This document shows, one piece after another, positions 43,797 through 53,847 of a DNA stretch of 64,000 nucleotides. The notes beneath the pieces are model-generated. The model was not told the DNA's origin and searched no databases. It was given only the letters and a program-made list of their open reading frames with translations. Position numbers and translations under genes: made by a program. Within the stretch, counting starts at the first letter, position 1, and each line of letters begins with the position of its first letter. Origin of the DNA: Bacteroidota bacterium (GTDB lineage: Bacteria; Bacteroidota; Bacteroidia; JABDFU01); NCBI GenBank assembly GCA_016183775.1, contig JACPDY010000047.1, forward strand, positions 19,904 through 83,903, given 5' to 3'.

Positions 43797-46286
43797 ATGA
43801 AAAAATACATTTTCACTCCTTTAATTAGCCTGGCTTGCTGCCTTTGTATGGCTCAGCAGCGTCCAATTGAAGGAGGTCAAAAAAACCGGGGAGGCATTTC
43901 CAATTTACCTGCAGTAGGTCATATTTATGGTAAGGTTGTCGATTCAAAAACAAAAGAACCCATTCCATTTGCCTCTGTTGCCATTTTCAAAAAGGATAGC
44001 GTAATCGCGGGGAATTTTACCAAAAACAATGGCGAATTCAGCTTTGAAAATATACCGTATGGCCGCTTCAACCTCAAAATAACTTTTATTGGCTTTAAAA
44101 CATATCAACAAGTGATCATGATCGTCCCTCAAAATGAAGAGCAGGATCTTGGGGATATACAATTACAGGTAGAGGAAACCCTTCTTAAAACTGCTGAAAT
44201 AGTTGAAGAAAAAAGCACTTTCGAAATGAACATCGACCGCAAAGTTTTTAATGTAGACAAAAATATTACCAGCAGGGGCGGCACAGCCACCGATGTGATG
44301 AAAAACATCCCTTCGGTAACTATGGATGAAAGCGGCAATGCGCAGCTCCGGCAAAACAACGCTACCATTTATGTTGATGGCCGGCCAACCAACCTTACGC
44401 TCGACATGATCCCTGCCGATGAAATAGATAAAGTAGAAGTAATTACTAATCCATCGGCAAAATTTGAAGCGAGTGCCACAGGTGGCATTATCAATATTGT
44501 TATGAAAAGCAATATAAAGCCCGGGTATAATGGCATTGTTTCAGGAGGAATCGGAACCAACGACCATTATAATGGCATGATTGCGCTGAATATTAAACAA
44601 AAGCCTATTGGATTTTCCATGACTTACAATTACAATGCTTTTAAAAATCCGATTCATGCATATAATTACCGCACCATTTTATACAATGGTGCCATTGCCG
44701 GCTTTTATAATTCGGATAATGACAAAGTTTTTAAAAACACTTTCAACAAAGGTTCCGCTTCATTTGATTATTATATCAACAACCGAAATACACTGACGAT
44801 CTCACAAAATATCACAAAAGGATATTTTTACACGAGGGAAGATCAATCCTTCCGTACAGCTGATGCATCCGATGCACTAGTAAGCAGAGGCTCACGGATA
44901 ACCAACACCGTTATTGATTTTGGGAATTACACAACAAAGCTTCTTTATAGGAAAACATTTCCGAAAAAGGGGAAAGAATTTACTGCCGACATAAATCACA
45001 ATAGCGGGCTTTCAAAAAATCCAAGCGTATTTACAACTAACACATACGATAGCAACGGAGCATTGCTGCCCTTAAACCCTGTTCTTCAAAATAACCAGGG
45101 CCGCAATGAGAATCAAATGTTTACAATCCAGGCCGATTACATAAACCCGGTCAATGACAGCACTAAACTTGAATTTGGAGTGCGGTCTAATTTCAAACAA
45201 AGCGACCAATTAATGGAAGTGAACCGCTATGATCATACATTTGACCTTTATGCTATTGACACTGACTTAACGAATCACTACCTGATAACGGATATGGTTA
45301 ACGCGGGATATATTAACTATTCACTCCGTCGTAAAAAATTAAGTTATATGCTGGGCCTGCGCTTTGAAGAGTCTTATTATAAAGGCGTCCTGGCAAATAA
45401 AAATGATTCTACCTTTCAGTATTCCTACCCGACAGGGCTCGACAATCTTCTGAATGCACTGTTCCCAAGCATTTTTATCAGCAAAAAAATAGCCGAAAAA
45501 AAGGAAATGCAGGTTAATATTTCACGCAAAATCAACCGGCCCAACTTCAGGCAAATGATGCCATTTATCATGAGCAGCGACAATAAAAATTATTCGATCG
45601 GAAATCCGAATCTTACACCCGAATTCATAACTATGGCCGAATTAAATTATAATCAACAATTAGCAAAAGGCAACCTGCTCTTTACCCTGTTCATCCGCAA
45701 CACTCAAAACCCGCTTACACAATACAATTATACCTTCCCTGCTGATTCCACGATAGTTATCAGCACACACATTAACGGCAGACAAAGCAACACCATTGGC
45801 ATGGACAACACGTTTAAACATACCTTGTTCAAGGGGTTTGAAGCCACATGGAATATGAACCTGTTCTATTCGTTCATTGATGCCACCTATAATAATACAA
45901 CAGTAAGCAACCAGGGCTTTTATTATACCACAAAACTGAATTTAGTTTATCGTTTGCCGCAAAATTTTTCTGTTCAATTATCCGGCAATTACCATTCCCC
46001 AAAAGTTATTCCGCAAGGAACCAGCACAGAACAATATTATGCCGATTGCGGAGTAAGTAAAGAGATAAAAAAATTCATCACGCTAACCTTCAGCGTAAGC
46101 GATATATTTGATACAAAAGGACAGGGAAACCTCACGACTACTGATGATTACATCCAGGACTACTGGAGCCGCCGCGAAACAAGGTATGTAAAATTTACTG
46201 CGATGATCCGTTTTGGAAAAGCGGATGCAACTATGTTCAAACGGAAATCTGCATCACAACAGGGTGATTCGGAAGGGGAATTTTAA
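43797..46286 (+). CDS. Outer-membrane beta-barrel protein, TonB-dependent receptor-like
   Basis: An 829-residue protein with signal peptide (residues 1-19) and an N-terminal carboxypeptidase-regulatory-like domain (about 40-125: GKVVDSKTKEPIPFASVAIF, then FSFENIPYGRFNLKITFIGF). A plug domain follows (about 140-230, including ATIYVDGRPTNLT and VEVITNPSAKFEASATGGII), then a large beta-barrel to residue 829. This is the outer-membrane beta-barrel family related to SusC-like TonB-dependent receptors, but without an adjacent SusD. Substrate is unknown. An exact promoter lies 29 bp upstream. The C-terminal sequence ends in a short polar tail after the last strand. Confidence 0.9.
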   Translation: MKKYIFTPLISLACCLCMAQQRPIEGGQKNRGGISNLPAVGHIYGKVVDSKTKEPIPFASVAIFKKDSVIAGNFTKNNGEFSFENIPYGRFNLKITFIGFKTYQQVIMIVPQNEEQDLGDIQLQVEETLLKTAEIVEEKSTFEMNIDRKVFNVDKNITSRGGTATDVMKNIPSVTMDESGNAQLRQNNATIYVDGRPTNLTLDMIPADEIDKVEVITNPSAKFEASATGGIINIVMKSNIKPGYNGIVSGGIGTNDHYNGMIALNIKQKPIGFSMTYNYNAFKNPIHAYNYRTILYNGAIAGFYNSDNDKVFKNTFNKGSASFDYYINNRNTLTISQNITKGYFYTREDQSFRTADASDALVSRGSRITNTVIDFGNYTTKLLYRKTFPKKGKEFTADINHNSGLSKNPSVFTTNTYDSNGALLPLNPVLQNNQGRNENQMFTIQADYINPVNDSTKLEFGVRSNFKQSDQLMEVNRYDHTFDLYAIDTDLTNHYLITDMVNAGYINYSLRRKKLSYMLGLRFEESYYKGVLANKNDSTFQYSYPTGLDNLLNALFPSIFISKKIAEKKEMQVNISRKINRPNFRQMMPFIMSSDNKNYSIGNPNLTPEFITMAELNYNQQLAKGNLLFTLFIRNTQNPLTQYNYTFPADSTIVISTHINGRQSNTIGMDNTFKHTLFKGFEATWNMNLFYSFIDATYNNTTVSNQGFYYTTKLNLVYRLPQNFSVQLSGNYHSPKVIPQGTSTEQYYADCGVSKEIKKFITLTFSVSDIFDTKGQGNLTTTDDYIQDYWSRRETRYVKFTAMIRFGKADATMFKRKSASQQGDSEGEF

Positions 46287-46287
46287 T

Positions 46288-48798
46288 TCAATTATTTTTT
46301 CTCCTTACAGGCCCTCTGATAGCTTGTGCCGTCCATGGATCTTCGGGCCATGAATGCCTGGGATAACGAATGCGTAATTCTTTACGTACTTCCGCGTATG
46401 TATTTTTCCAGAAGCTATGAATGTCCTGTGTTACCTGCACCGGCCTGCGGGCAGGGGATAGCAAATGCAAAAGCACTTTATTCCTTCCCTCATTTACAGC
46501 AGGTGTTTCAAGCATTCCAAAAACTTCCTGCAAACGCACAGCCATTTCGGGAGAACCGCCATCCTCAAAATAAGTTAAACGTATCATCGACCCGCTCGGA
46601 ACTTTTAAGGCTGCAGGCGCGAGCTCGTCCAATCGCCGGTTCAATTCCCATGACAAAAATCCTCCAAGCGCAATGGTCAAATCTAATTTTTTCAGCTCAT
46701 CCCGCTTACTCACTTCTGCCAAATAAGGTCCAAGCCATTCTTCTAACGAATTCAGCAGCACCTCATCGCGCACATCGGGCCATTCTTCAGCAGGCCGCCA
46801 TACACGAAGGCTCATTATCCGTGTCTGCCAATCCTTAATAGCTGGTAGCCAGTTCAGCATATTATTTATTCCTTCCGAACGGATCGCGTCACACAATATT
46901 TTAACACGTTGTTCATCCGGAATTTTTTTTAATGGTGTGCTTTCAATAGTGATACTCCCGATACGTGTTTCGGTAACGGCAATTATAATTCCCCTTTGTG
47001 GATCCCATGTCAATACTTCTACGAGTTCAGCGAGGTGTAAGAGGTCTTCATGGTTCAGAGGGGCCGCGAGGAATATTTTGCCCTCTTTATTTCCTGCATC
47101 CAAATGTGCCACAGCTAACCACTCTTCGCGTATCAAAGGATCCTCCTCCCTTAATTTTACAATACGCCCATTCGCCAAACGAAACCTGGCATCATCTTTA
47201 CCCAGCTGCCTTGCAATACGCTCAGGGTATGCAGCCGCAAGCAACAAGCCAACATCTTCCTCAGCCGGAATTGCATTATCCATTTCCAGCTTAAGCATTT
47301 TTCTCCACGACAAAGCAATACGTTCAATACGTTCCAGTGAAATTCTATCCGCGTTAACGCGCTCTTTGGCTCTCCATTTTCTCAGCGCCTCCAGCCTGAG
47401 TGTAAGATCAGCCCCCGATTCTTTTTGCAAAGGGTCGCGCTCTTCCAACAGGGCTGCAATATCAGTTGCGATCGCGGTGAGCCCTTTCTGCTTTCCCTTC
47501 TTATCATCCAACTGAGCTTCCAATAGCATATGCGCGATACGCGGGTGGGTTGGCAAGCGAAGCATTTCCTTTCCACGTTGAGTGATCTCCGATTTATGGA
47601 TCGCTCCAAGCTGTTGCAATAATTCACGGGCTTGATTTACGGCTCCAACCGGAGGCGGACTTATCCACGTAAGTTCATTTACATCTTTTATACCCCAATT
47701 ACATAATTCAAGCAAGAGTGGAGCCAGATCCGCATCCATGATTTCGGGATTACGCTGAGGATTCAGGTGGATGTTTGTACCCTCACTCCACAACCTATAG
47801 CAAACTCCCGGACCAAGCCGGCCCGCACGGCCTGCACGCTGGTCAGCTGCGTCTTTTGTAACACGAACAGTTTCCAATCGCGTAAGTCCGGTACGCAGAT
47901 CAAACTTAGGGATTCGCGAGTAACCACTGTCAACAACAACTGTAATGCCTTCAATGGTCAATGAAGTTTCAGCGATGGAAGTCGCCAGTATGACTTTCCG
48001 CCTTCCCTTCGGATCAGGTAAAATAGCCAGCTGCTGCTGTTGCGGCGAAAGGTCGCCATAAAGCAAGTGAACCCTAGCGCTTATATGTTCTGTTTCAAGC
48101 AGCTCATTTGTCCTGTGTATTTCACCTGTACCGGGTAAAAAAACCAAAACATCTCCTTCGTTTTCTGTGAGCGCCTTTTTTATTGCACGCGTTACACTCA
48201 AAGGAAGCGGAACCGCAGAATCTGTATTTATGTAATTTATTTTAACCGGAAACTGCCGTCCTTCACAATTAACTACAGGAGCACTGTTAAGCAATGAAGA
48301 AAGCCTGTTCCCATCCAATGTGGCCGACATAATAAGTATGCGCAGATCATCCCGCAACACCTGCTGTGCCTGCAAACAAAGGGCAAGTGCAAGGTCGGCA
48401 TGCAGGCTGCGCTCATGAAATTCATCAAAGATCACCAGTCCCACATCCTCCAATGAGTTGTCGGTTTGCAGCATGCGTGTAAGTATTCCTTCTGTTACAA
48501 CCTCAACGCGCATACCTGAACTTACTTTATTATCGAAACGAACGCGGTACCCGATCGTTTTTCCAATTTCATCATTAATTAATACAGCCATCCGGCCGGC
48601 CACAGATCTTGCGGCCAGTCTTCTCGGCTCCAGCATCAGTATTTTTTTTCCCTTCAACCACTGTTCATTCATTAACTCAATGGGAAGTACAGTAGACTTC
48701 CCTGCACCCGGCGGAGCCTGAAGGATAAGCATACGATGATGTAAAAGTTTTTCTTTTACTTCGGGGATAACATTTAAAATAGGAAGCTCTTCTGCCAT
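46288..48798 (-). CDS. hrpB: ATP-dependent helicase HrpB
   Basis: An 836-residue DEAH-type superfamily 2 helicase. Walker A is APPGAGKST (residues 28-36), the DEAH-type Walker B reads DEFHER (about 125), and motifs SATLDG, QRAGRAGR and the HrpB C-terminal domain (SWELNRRLDELAPAALKVPS, PRHSWPEDP near the end) are visible. HrpB is a probable RNA helicase; its cellular job is not settled and it is not essential in E. coli. The start is the ATG at 48798. It is convergent with the beta-barrel gene and separated from it by one base. Confidence 0.95.
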   Translation of the reverse strand: MAEELPILNVIPEVKEKLLHHRMLILQAPPGAGKSTVLPIELMNEQWLKGKKILMLEPRRLAARSVAGRMAVLINDEIGKTIGYRVRFDNKVSSGMRVEVVTEGILTRMLQTDNSLEDVGLVIFDEFHERSLHADLALALCLQAQQVLRDDLRILIMSATLDGNRLSSLLNSAPVVNCEGRQFPVKINYINTDSAVPLPLSVTRAIKKALTENEGDVLVFLPGTGEIHRTNELLETEHISARVHLLYGDLSPQQQQLAILPDPKGRRKVILATSIAETSLTIEGITVVVDSGYSRIPKFDLRTGLTRLETVRVTKDAADQRAGRAGRLGPGVCYRLWSEGTNIHLNPQRNPEIMDADLAPLLLELCNWGIKDVNELTWISPPPVGAVNQARELLQQLGAIHKSEITQRGKEMLRLPTHPRIAHMLLEAQLDDKKGKQKGLTAIATDIAALLEERDPLQKESGADLTLRLEALRKWRAKERVNADRISLERIERIALSWRKMLKLEMDNAIPAEEDVGLLLAAAYPERIARQLGKDDARFRLANGRIVKLREEDPLIREEWLAVAHLDAGNKEGKIFLAAPLNHEDLLHLAELVEVLTWDPQRGIIIAVTETRIGSITIESTPLKKIPDEQRVKILCDAIRSEGINNMLNWLPAIKDWQTRIMSLRVWRPAEEWPDVRDEVLLNSLEEWLGPYLAEVSKRDELKKLDLTIALGGFLSWELNRRLDELAPAALKVPSGSMIRLTYFEDGGSPEMAVRLQEVFGMLETPAVNEGRNKVLLHLLSPARRPVQVTQDIHSFWKNTYAEVRKELRIRYPRHSWPEDPWTAQAIRGPVRRKNN

Positions 48799-48889
48799 CA
48801 GTGAACTATTTCAAGAGGATATATTATTCTATCGACCCTCAACTTCTTTTCCAGCTATATTACAGGTCACGCCGGGCGGAGCGGAGTCA

Positions 48890-49318
48890 TTATGGCATCA
48901 GCTTAACCTTATACTTATCAGCCATTTTTTCCATCTGCGCTATGGAAATATTGTGAATGTTTTTGCCCCCATGCCGGTTCTCGACAGTAATCACAAATAT
49001 CCTGTAATCATATTCAGCAGCGAGTTTAAAATAAGGTTCCATTTCCCATTCCAATGTAAATGTATTGTCAACCAAAATTTTGGGGCAACCCATTTCCATT
49101 TTTCCCTTTGTTTGTTTTTCACATTGCGTATAAGCCAGGTGGTTTTTTTTATGATCAAAATTATATTCTCCTGTATGCACATGGGTGAAATAACTGTCAA
49201 TGGAAAGGACAGGATATTTGCCATTTTCACTGAGTAATGCGGCAAGTGTTGATTTTCCGCTACCGGGCAAACCACGAAGTAATATTAAAGAGCATTGGTG
49301 TTGAAGTCCAGGCTTCAT
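48890..49318 (-). CDS. P-loop AAA_33-type kinase
   Basis: A 142-residue P-loop protein with Walker A RGLPGSGKST (residues 15-24), SIDSYF as the following strand, and VDNTFTLEWEMEPYFKLAAE with the NT motif of AAA_33/N4BP2-like kinases. It may phosphorylate a small molecule or an RNA 5' end, but the substrate is unknown. It is shorter than most relatives, but the start and stop look natural. It is 5 bp downstream of the CvfB-like gene on the same strand, suggesting co-transcription. Confidence 0.8.
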   Translation of the reverse strand: MKPGLQHQCSLILLRGLPGSGKSTLAALLSENGKYPVLSIDSYFTHVHTGEYNFDHKKNHLAYTQCEKQTKGKMEMGCPKILVDNTFTLEWEMEPYFKLAAEYDYRIFVITVENRHGGKNIHNISIAQMEKMADKYKVKLMP

Positions 49319-49323
49319 TAATC

Positions 49324-50154
49324 TTAGTTTAGCCGTATACCGGCATCTTCAATTGTGATAACACGCTCGCGATATAAAGCTCCAATCGCTTTTTTATACG
49401 TCTTTTTGCTGACGCGGAACATTTCGTAAATGCTTTCGGCTGAACTTTTGTCATTGAGCGCGATAAATCCGCTTTTCTCTTTCAGCTTATCCAATATCTG
49501 TTTCGAAATATCATCCACCTTTTCGTAGCCGGGTTTATGTAGTATGAGATCAACTTTTCCATCGGGCCTGATTTTACGAATATATCCTTTAAGCTGCTGT
49601 CCTTTTTCGAGCGATTCAAACACTTCATTTTTATACAACACCCCCGTATGCGTTTTGTTTATCATGGCTTTGTAACCAAGGTCGGTCTTACTGAGGATCA
49701 ACAAATCTACCCCCTCACCTTCTTCAAAATCAGCAGGGGATCGGTCCAGGAATTTCTCCGGTTTGGCTGATGCAACAATGCGATTCGTTTCAACATCAAG
49801 GTAAACAAACACAACATAAGATTTTCCAACTTCCAGTTTTTGCTTTTGTTCACGAAACGGAACCAGCAAATCCTTCGGCAGACCCCAATCTAAAAAAGCG
49901 CCAACTGAATTAACACCAACCACATCAAGCAGGGCAAAATCACCAACCGATGCAAATGGCCTTTCGGTTGTGGCAATAAAGCGATCTTCCGAATCAAGGT
50001 AAATAAATACTTCCAGTTTATCCCCCGGCTTAGTGCCTGCGGGCACATATCTGCGCGGCATTAATATTTCACCCAGCTGCTCCCCATCCAGGTAGATCCC
50101 GAAATCAAGTTCTTTAACAACACGTAACGTATTCAGTTTTCCTATTTCAGTCAT
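49324..50154 (-). CDS. S1 RNA-binding protein, CvfB-like
   Basis: A 276-residue protein with the CvfB layout: an N-terminal S1-like OB fold, further S1 domains (GVNSVGAFLDWGLPKDLLVP about residues 79-98, then a domain with KTDLGYKAMINKTHTGVLYK) and a C-terminal winged helix (FRVSKKTYKKAIGALYRERV, then ITIEDAGIRL). CvfB was described in Staphylococcus as a regulator of virulence that binds RNA; its role in Bacteroidota is unknown. It starts at the ATG at 50154. The downstream P-loop kinase gene is nearly adjacent. Confidence 0.9.
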   Translation of the reverse strand: MTEIGKLNTLRVVKELDFGIYLDGEQLGEILMPRRYVPAGTKPGDKLEVFIYLDSEDRFIATTERPFASVGDFALLDVVGVNSVGAFLDWGLPKDLLVPFREQKQKLEVGKSYVVFVYLDVETNRIVASAKPEKFLDRSPADFEEGEGVDLLILSKTDLGYKAMINKTHTGVLYKNEVFESLEKGQQLKGYIRKIRPDGKVDLILHKPGYEKVDDISKQILDKLKEKSGFIALNDKSSAESIYEMFRVSKKTYKKAIGALYRERVITIEDAGIRLN

Positions 50155-50222
50155 AAAATTCGTTCATACGTAGATAATTTGCGAGTGACTGATCGTCAGT
50201 TTTTGCGCACGACGGGGCATGG

Positions 50223-50906
50223 CTATTTCCCTTTCGGTGCCTCAATGAGGTTGCCCTCCACATTTATCTTCAATTGTTTTAATTTGGTCAGTTTAGGGGG
50301 TATGTTGTTCAATTTATTATAGCTTACATCCAGTCGTAACAGATTAACCAGTCCCGATAATTCGTTTGGTATTTCAACCAGTTGATTATTACTGATGTTC
50401 AAATATTTCAGGAGTGAAAGCTTACCAAGCTCTTTTGGCAAGGTCTCCAGAACATTATTACTTGCATCAAGGAGTTCAAGTTTCCCCAGGGTTCCTATAT
50501 CCACCGGCAAAAAAGGCAGGTAATTGTGGTCAACACGCAGCTCTTTCAATAAAGGTAGTCGTGCCACTTCATACGGAAGCAGCATCAACTGGTTGCCGGA
50601 CAAACTAAGTACCTCCAGGTTTTTCAAAGCCAAAATAGAAACCGGCAATTCCGGTATTTGATTGTTATCAAGGATAAGCACGCGCAGATTCAGAAGTTTC
50701 GCCAGCTCTTCGGGATATGCCATTAAAAATTTATTACTCAGATCGAGGGCCATCACTTTGTCAGGCTCCCTAAGTGCAAGTGACAGATCGGTATAAACCG
50801 GGTAGACATTCCTGATGTTATAATCAATTCCCGGCCACTTTACCTGGGCATTAACTTCAACAGCAGCTATTGCAGCGATAATTATTGTATAAATTTTAAT
50901 TTTCAT
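50223..50906 (-). CDS. Exported leucine-rich-repeat protein
   Basis: A 227-residue protein with a signal peptide (residues 1-20, ending VNA-QV). It carries about seven leucine-rich repeats of 22-23 residues with the LxxLxxLxxLxLxxNxLxxLPxE pattern, the bacterial/plant type used in SHOC2-like proteins; no catalytic domain is attached. It probably binds a partner in the periplasm or at the surface. It is followed by a palindromic repeat and is on the same strand as nadD. Confidence 0.85.
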   Translation of the reverse strand: MKIKIYTIIIAAIAAVEVNAQVKWPGIDYNIRNVYPVYTDLSLALREPDKVMALDLSNKFLMAYPEELAKLLNLRVLILDNNQIPELPVSILALKNLEVLSLSGNQLMLLPYEVARLPLLKELRVDHNYLPFLPVDIGTLGKLELLDASNNVLETLPKELGKLSLLKYLNISNNQLVEIPNELSGLVNLLRLDVSYNKLNNIPPKLTKLKQLKINVEGNLIEAPKGK

Positions 50907-50950
50907 TATGAAGAATATTGTGTTTAGTAAAGCTACAAAGTTAATGCACC

Positions 50951-51047
50951 ATCAACGAATTACGAATAAAAAAATAACTATTACGAATGTTCAAACTTAA
51001 TAAATCAACAACCCTATTAAATTCGTATCCCTTCGTTATTCGTTGAT
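50951..51047. repeat. ACGAAT-type palindrome, copy A (downstream of nadD)
   Basis: The outer arms 50951-50966 and 51032-51047 pair at 15 of 16 positions (core ATCAACGAATAACGAA). A shorter inner pair (50980-50988 with 51020-51028) carries the same ACGAAT word. The same arm sequence occurs in copy B at 51670-51751. Confidence 0.85.
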
Positions 51048-51074
51048 AATAAACGCAGGCCCTGAACGACAGCA

Positions 51075-51668
51075 TCATTTTTCGTAAAAATGCATTTCAA
51101 CAATGTATTTATAAACTGCTTCGGGCAAATAATGACGTATATCTTTTTTATCACGAATAGCTTCACGTATAAATGTTGAGGATATTTCCATGATCGGAGC
51201 CCCGGTCAATTTTACTTTGGGGTGATCGGGCCTCACTCCACCGCTCTCCTTCAGGGAGGGAGTACCAGTTTGCCGCGGATAAACATATAGCTCGTATTGC
51301 TTCAAAATCTCTTCGTAATTTTTCCACTTGTGAAATGTTTGCAAATTATCCATACCGATAATAAGCGCAAATTGGTTAGCCGGATACTTTTCCTTTAAAT
51401 AGGCAAGTGTATTGATCGTATAAGATGGCCGGGGCAATTTGAACTCAATATTACTGGCCTTAAAGCGGGCATCATCCGCGATAGCCTCTCTCACCAAACG
51501 TAACCGATGCATATCGGACAACAACGTTTTTTTCTCTTTCAACGGATTGTGCGGTGATACCACGAACCACACCTGCTGAATGCCGGTGAAAGCAACCATG
51601 TAATTTGCAATGGCCATATGGCCAATATGGATGGGATTGAAAGAACCGAAGAATAAACCGATTTTCAT
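51075..51668 (-). CDS. nadD: Nicotinate-nucleotide adenylyltransferase
   Basis: NadD joins nicotinate mononucleotide with ATP to make deamido-NAD+. The 197-residue protein has the nucleotidyltransferase motif GSFNPIHIGH at residues 8-17, FVVSPHNPLKEKKTLLS, and the second signature EISSTFIRE. The start is the ATG at 51666-51668; a TTG directly before it is a poor alternative. The gene is bracketed on both sides by the same palindromic repeat family, and the 5' copy begins 2 bp from the start codon, so the repeat will form the 5' leader of the message. Confidence 0.93.
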   Translation of the reverse strand: MKIGLFFGSFNPIHIGHMAIANYMVAFTGIQQVWFVVSPHNPLKEKKTLLSDMHRLRLVREAIADDARFKASNIEFKLPRPSYTINTLAYLKEKYPANQFALIIGMDNLQTFHKWKNYEEILKQYELYVYPRQTGTPSLKESGGVRPDHPKVKLTGAPIMEISSTFIREAIRDKKDIRHYLPEAVYKYIVEMHFYEK

Positions 51669-51669
51669 C

Positions 51670-51751
51670 AACGAATAACGAATAAAAAACGAATTTACGA
51701 ATAACCCGACAATTTACTCATTCGTAAATTCGTACCAATTCGTTATTCGTT
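51670..51751. repeat. ACGAAT-type palindrome, copy B (upstream of nadD)
   Basis: Two nested perfect 14-bp arm pairs: AACGAATAACGAAT (51670-51683 with 51738-51751) and ACGAATTTACGAAT (51689-51702 with 51720-51733). The element fills the whole gap between the sppA stop codon and the nadD start. Confidence 0.92.
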
Positions 51752-53519
51752 AATACAGCACCACTTCATAAGGCATACGCGCCTGCATACCTTTCAGATC
51801 GATCATTTCTTTATAATGCATATAATGATCATACGTTTCGCCCAGTTGTTTTTTCAGCATTTTGGTTTCAATATCATCACTGATGTCTTTCAGCAGCTCT
51901 TCTAAAATTTCTTTTTGCTTAGGCAGTTCCACAATTTTATATTTATCCAGCTTTGCTTTCTTAGCCGCGATCTTAATGGCATCGTTAATGCCTCCTAATT
52001 CATCCACGAGACCAATCCTTTTCGCGTCAATCCCACTCCATACCCTGCCCTGCCCTATACTGTCAATTTCGGCAGTTGTTTTTTTGCGACCATCGGCTAC
52101 TTTACCGATAAACACATTGTAAATATTTTCCACACTTTCCTGTATGAACTGATTCTCTTCAGTAGTAACGGGCCGGTAAACACTCCCGATATCTGCATGC
52201 CTGTTGGTATTTGCTGTATCAATAGTGATGCCCAATTTGTTATTAAAGAATTTTTGCGCGTTCGGAAGTATGCCGAATACACCTATAGAACCTGTGATCG
52301 TGTTCGGTTCCGCAACAATAACATCGGCGGCGCATGAAATATAATAGCCTCCCGAAGCCGCCACATCACCCATCGATACAACAATCGGCTTAACCTTTTT
52401 TGCAAGGAATACTTCCCGCCAGATAACATCCGAAGCAAGCGCACTGCCGCCCGGTGAATTCACACGAAGCACAATGGCTTTTATGTTGCTGTCCGAACGC
52501 GCTTCACGAATGGTTCTTGAAATACGCTCTGATCCCATAGAGTCGTCATCGCCCTCCCCGCCGCCGATGGCCCCTGTAGCATAAATAACGGCTATCTTTT
52601 CTTTACCTAATCTTTTTTCTTTGCTGCGTGAATGCGTGTAATCACTTATATCCACATAATTGATCTTCTCCTTTTCTTTCAGACCAAGTTTGTTTTTCAG
52701 CTCGGCAATAATTTCATCTTTGTATTTAAGCCCATCAACCATTTTAAACTTCACTGCATCTTCGGGTTGGCGGATACTTAACTGATCAGCAATTTGATTC
52801 AATTTATCCGCCGGAATATGCCGGCTTTTTGAAATACCATCCACTATGTGATCCCAGATCGCATTCAAATATGTCATTGTTTGCAGGCGATTGGCTGCAC
52901 TCATCTTGTCCAGGTCAAATGGCTCAATAGCACTTTTAAATTTACCATGACGAAAAATCTGAGCGCTTATTTCCAGTTTTTCCAAAGTGCCTTTAAAAAA
53001 CATCATCTGCGCACTCAATCCTTTCCAATCCAGATTACCTTCGGGGTTCAGGTAAATTTTATCGGCCACGCTCGACAAGTAATAGGCACCCTGGCGGTAC
53101 GATTCACTGTACGCTAAAATAAATTTTCCCGAGGTTTTAAAATCAATAAGCGCGTTCCGAATTTCTTCAATAGTAGCAATACCAGCAAGAAGCCGGCTCA
53201 TGTCGATGTAAATACCTTTGATATCCGCATCTGTTTTTGCCTTTTTTATGTTTTCAAGAATATCGTTAAGTCCGATCTCTTTTTTACCGGACATAGAAGA
53301 AAAATCAAAATTCCTGAATGGATTTTTGGGTGTTCGTTCACTAATGAGCGTTTCAAATTTCAAATGCAGCACTGAGTTGGGCTTAACAGTAATCGATTTC
53401 TCTTCTGATGCCGAAGAAATAATACCGGCAATAAGAACAACAAAAAAAAGCACCACCAGCACCAGCGTGATAATTAAACCTGTGACTGTAGCTAATACAT
53501 ATTTAAAAAACTGCTTCAT
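51750..53519 (-). CDS. sppA: Signal peptide peptidase SppA, 67-kDa type
   Basis: SppA digests cleaved signal peptides in the inner membrane. The 589-residue protein has one N-terminal membrane anchor (residues 5-35) and the duplicated ClpP-like fold of the long form. The catalytic Lys lies in SSVADKIYLNPEG of the first half and the Ser in MGDVAASGGYYISCAADVIV of the second half; VNSPGGSALASDVIWREVF is also typical. It starts at the ATG at 53519. Its stop codon overlaps the outer arm of repeat copy B. Confidence 0.94.
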   Translation of the reverse strand: MKQFFKYVLATVTGLIITLVLVVLFFVVLIAGIISSASEEKSITVKPNSVLHLKFETLISERTPKNPFRNFDFSSMSGKKEIGLNDILENIKKAKTDADIKGIYIDMSRLLAGIATIEEIRNALIDFKTSGKFILAYSESYRQGAYYLSSVADKIYLNPEGNLDWKGLSAQMMFFKGTLEKLEISAQIFRHGKFKSAIEPFDLDKMSAANRLQTMTYLNAIWDHIVDGISKSRHIPADKLNQIADQLSIRQPEDAVKFKMVDGLKYKDEIIAELKNKLGLKEKEKINYVDISDYTHSRSKEKRLGKEKIAVIYATGAIGGGEGDDDSMGSERISRTIREARSDSNIKAIVLRVNSPGGSALASDVIWREVFLAKKVKPIVVSMGDVAASGGYYISCAADVIVAEPNTITGSIGVFGILPNAQKFFNNKLGITIDTANTNRHADIGSVYRPVTTEENQFIQESVENIYNVFIGKVADGRKKTTAEIDSIGQGRVWSGIDAKRIGLVDELGGINDAIKIAAKKAKLDKYKIVELPKQKEILEELLKDISDDIETKMLKKQLGETYDHYMHYKEMIDLKGMQARMPYEVVLY

Positions 53520-53617
53520 AATAATATAGTGTTAAATTTTTAAGTAAAATTAATTAATAATATTCAAGCCTCTCTTAATATTGTATGAACGGTATGTGCA
53601 GAATGAGAACGGTTAAG

Positions 53618-53842
53618 TCAAGAATGCTTTAATATTTCGTTCGTTTTGAATAACCCTGGATAACGCAATGCGAAATCAACAACATAATTATTTATTGCCA
53701 TTACGTTTTGAGATAACCCAAATGCTATCAATTCGGGCTCACTGAGTTCCGCCAAAACTCCTAGCTCAATTTGGGTAATTGTTAATCTTATGCTAATAAT
53801 AAAGTTTGCCTGAAAGTGAAAATTTTTGTTATTTAACACCAT
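53618..53842 (-). CDS. Possible small hypothetical protein
   Basis: A 74-codon frame on the minus strand with an ATG at 53842, only 5 bp from the ATG of folK on the other strand. The composition (LGVLAELSEPELIAFGLSQN, NNYVVDFALRYPGLFKTNE) looks protein-like, but there is no room for separate promoters and no known family. It may be a gene fragment. Low confidence. Confidence 0.35.
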   Translation of the reverse strand: MVLNNKNFHFQANFIISIRLTITQIELGVLAELSEPELIAFGLSQNVMAINNYVVDFALRYPGLFKTNEILKHS

Positions 53843-53847
53843 AATTT

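Noticed and set aside
50951..51751. Possible CRISPR array made of the ACGAAT repeats
   Set aside because: There are only two inverted copies, no regular spacers and no cas genes; nadD lies between them.
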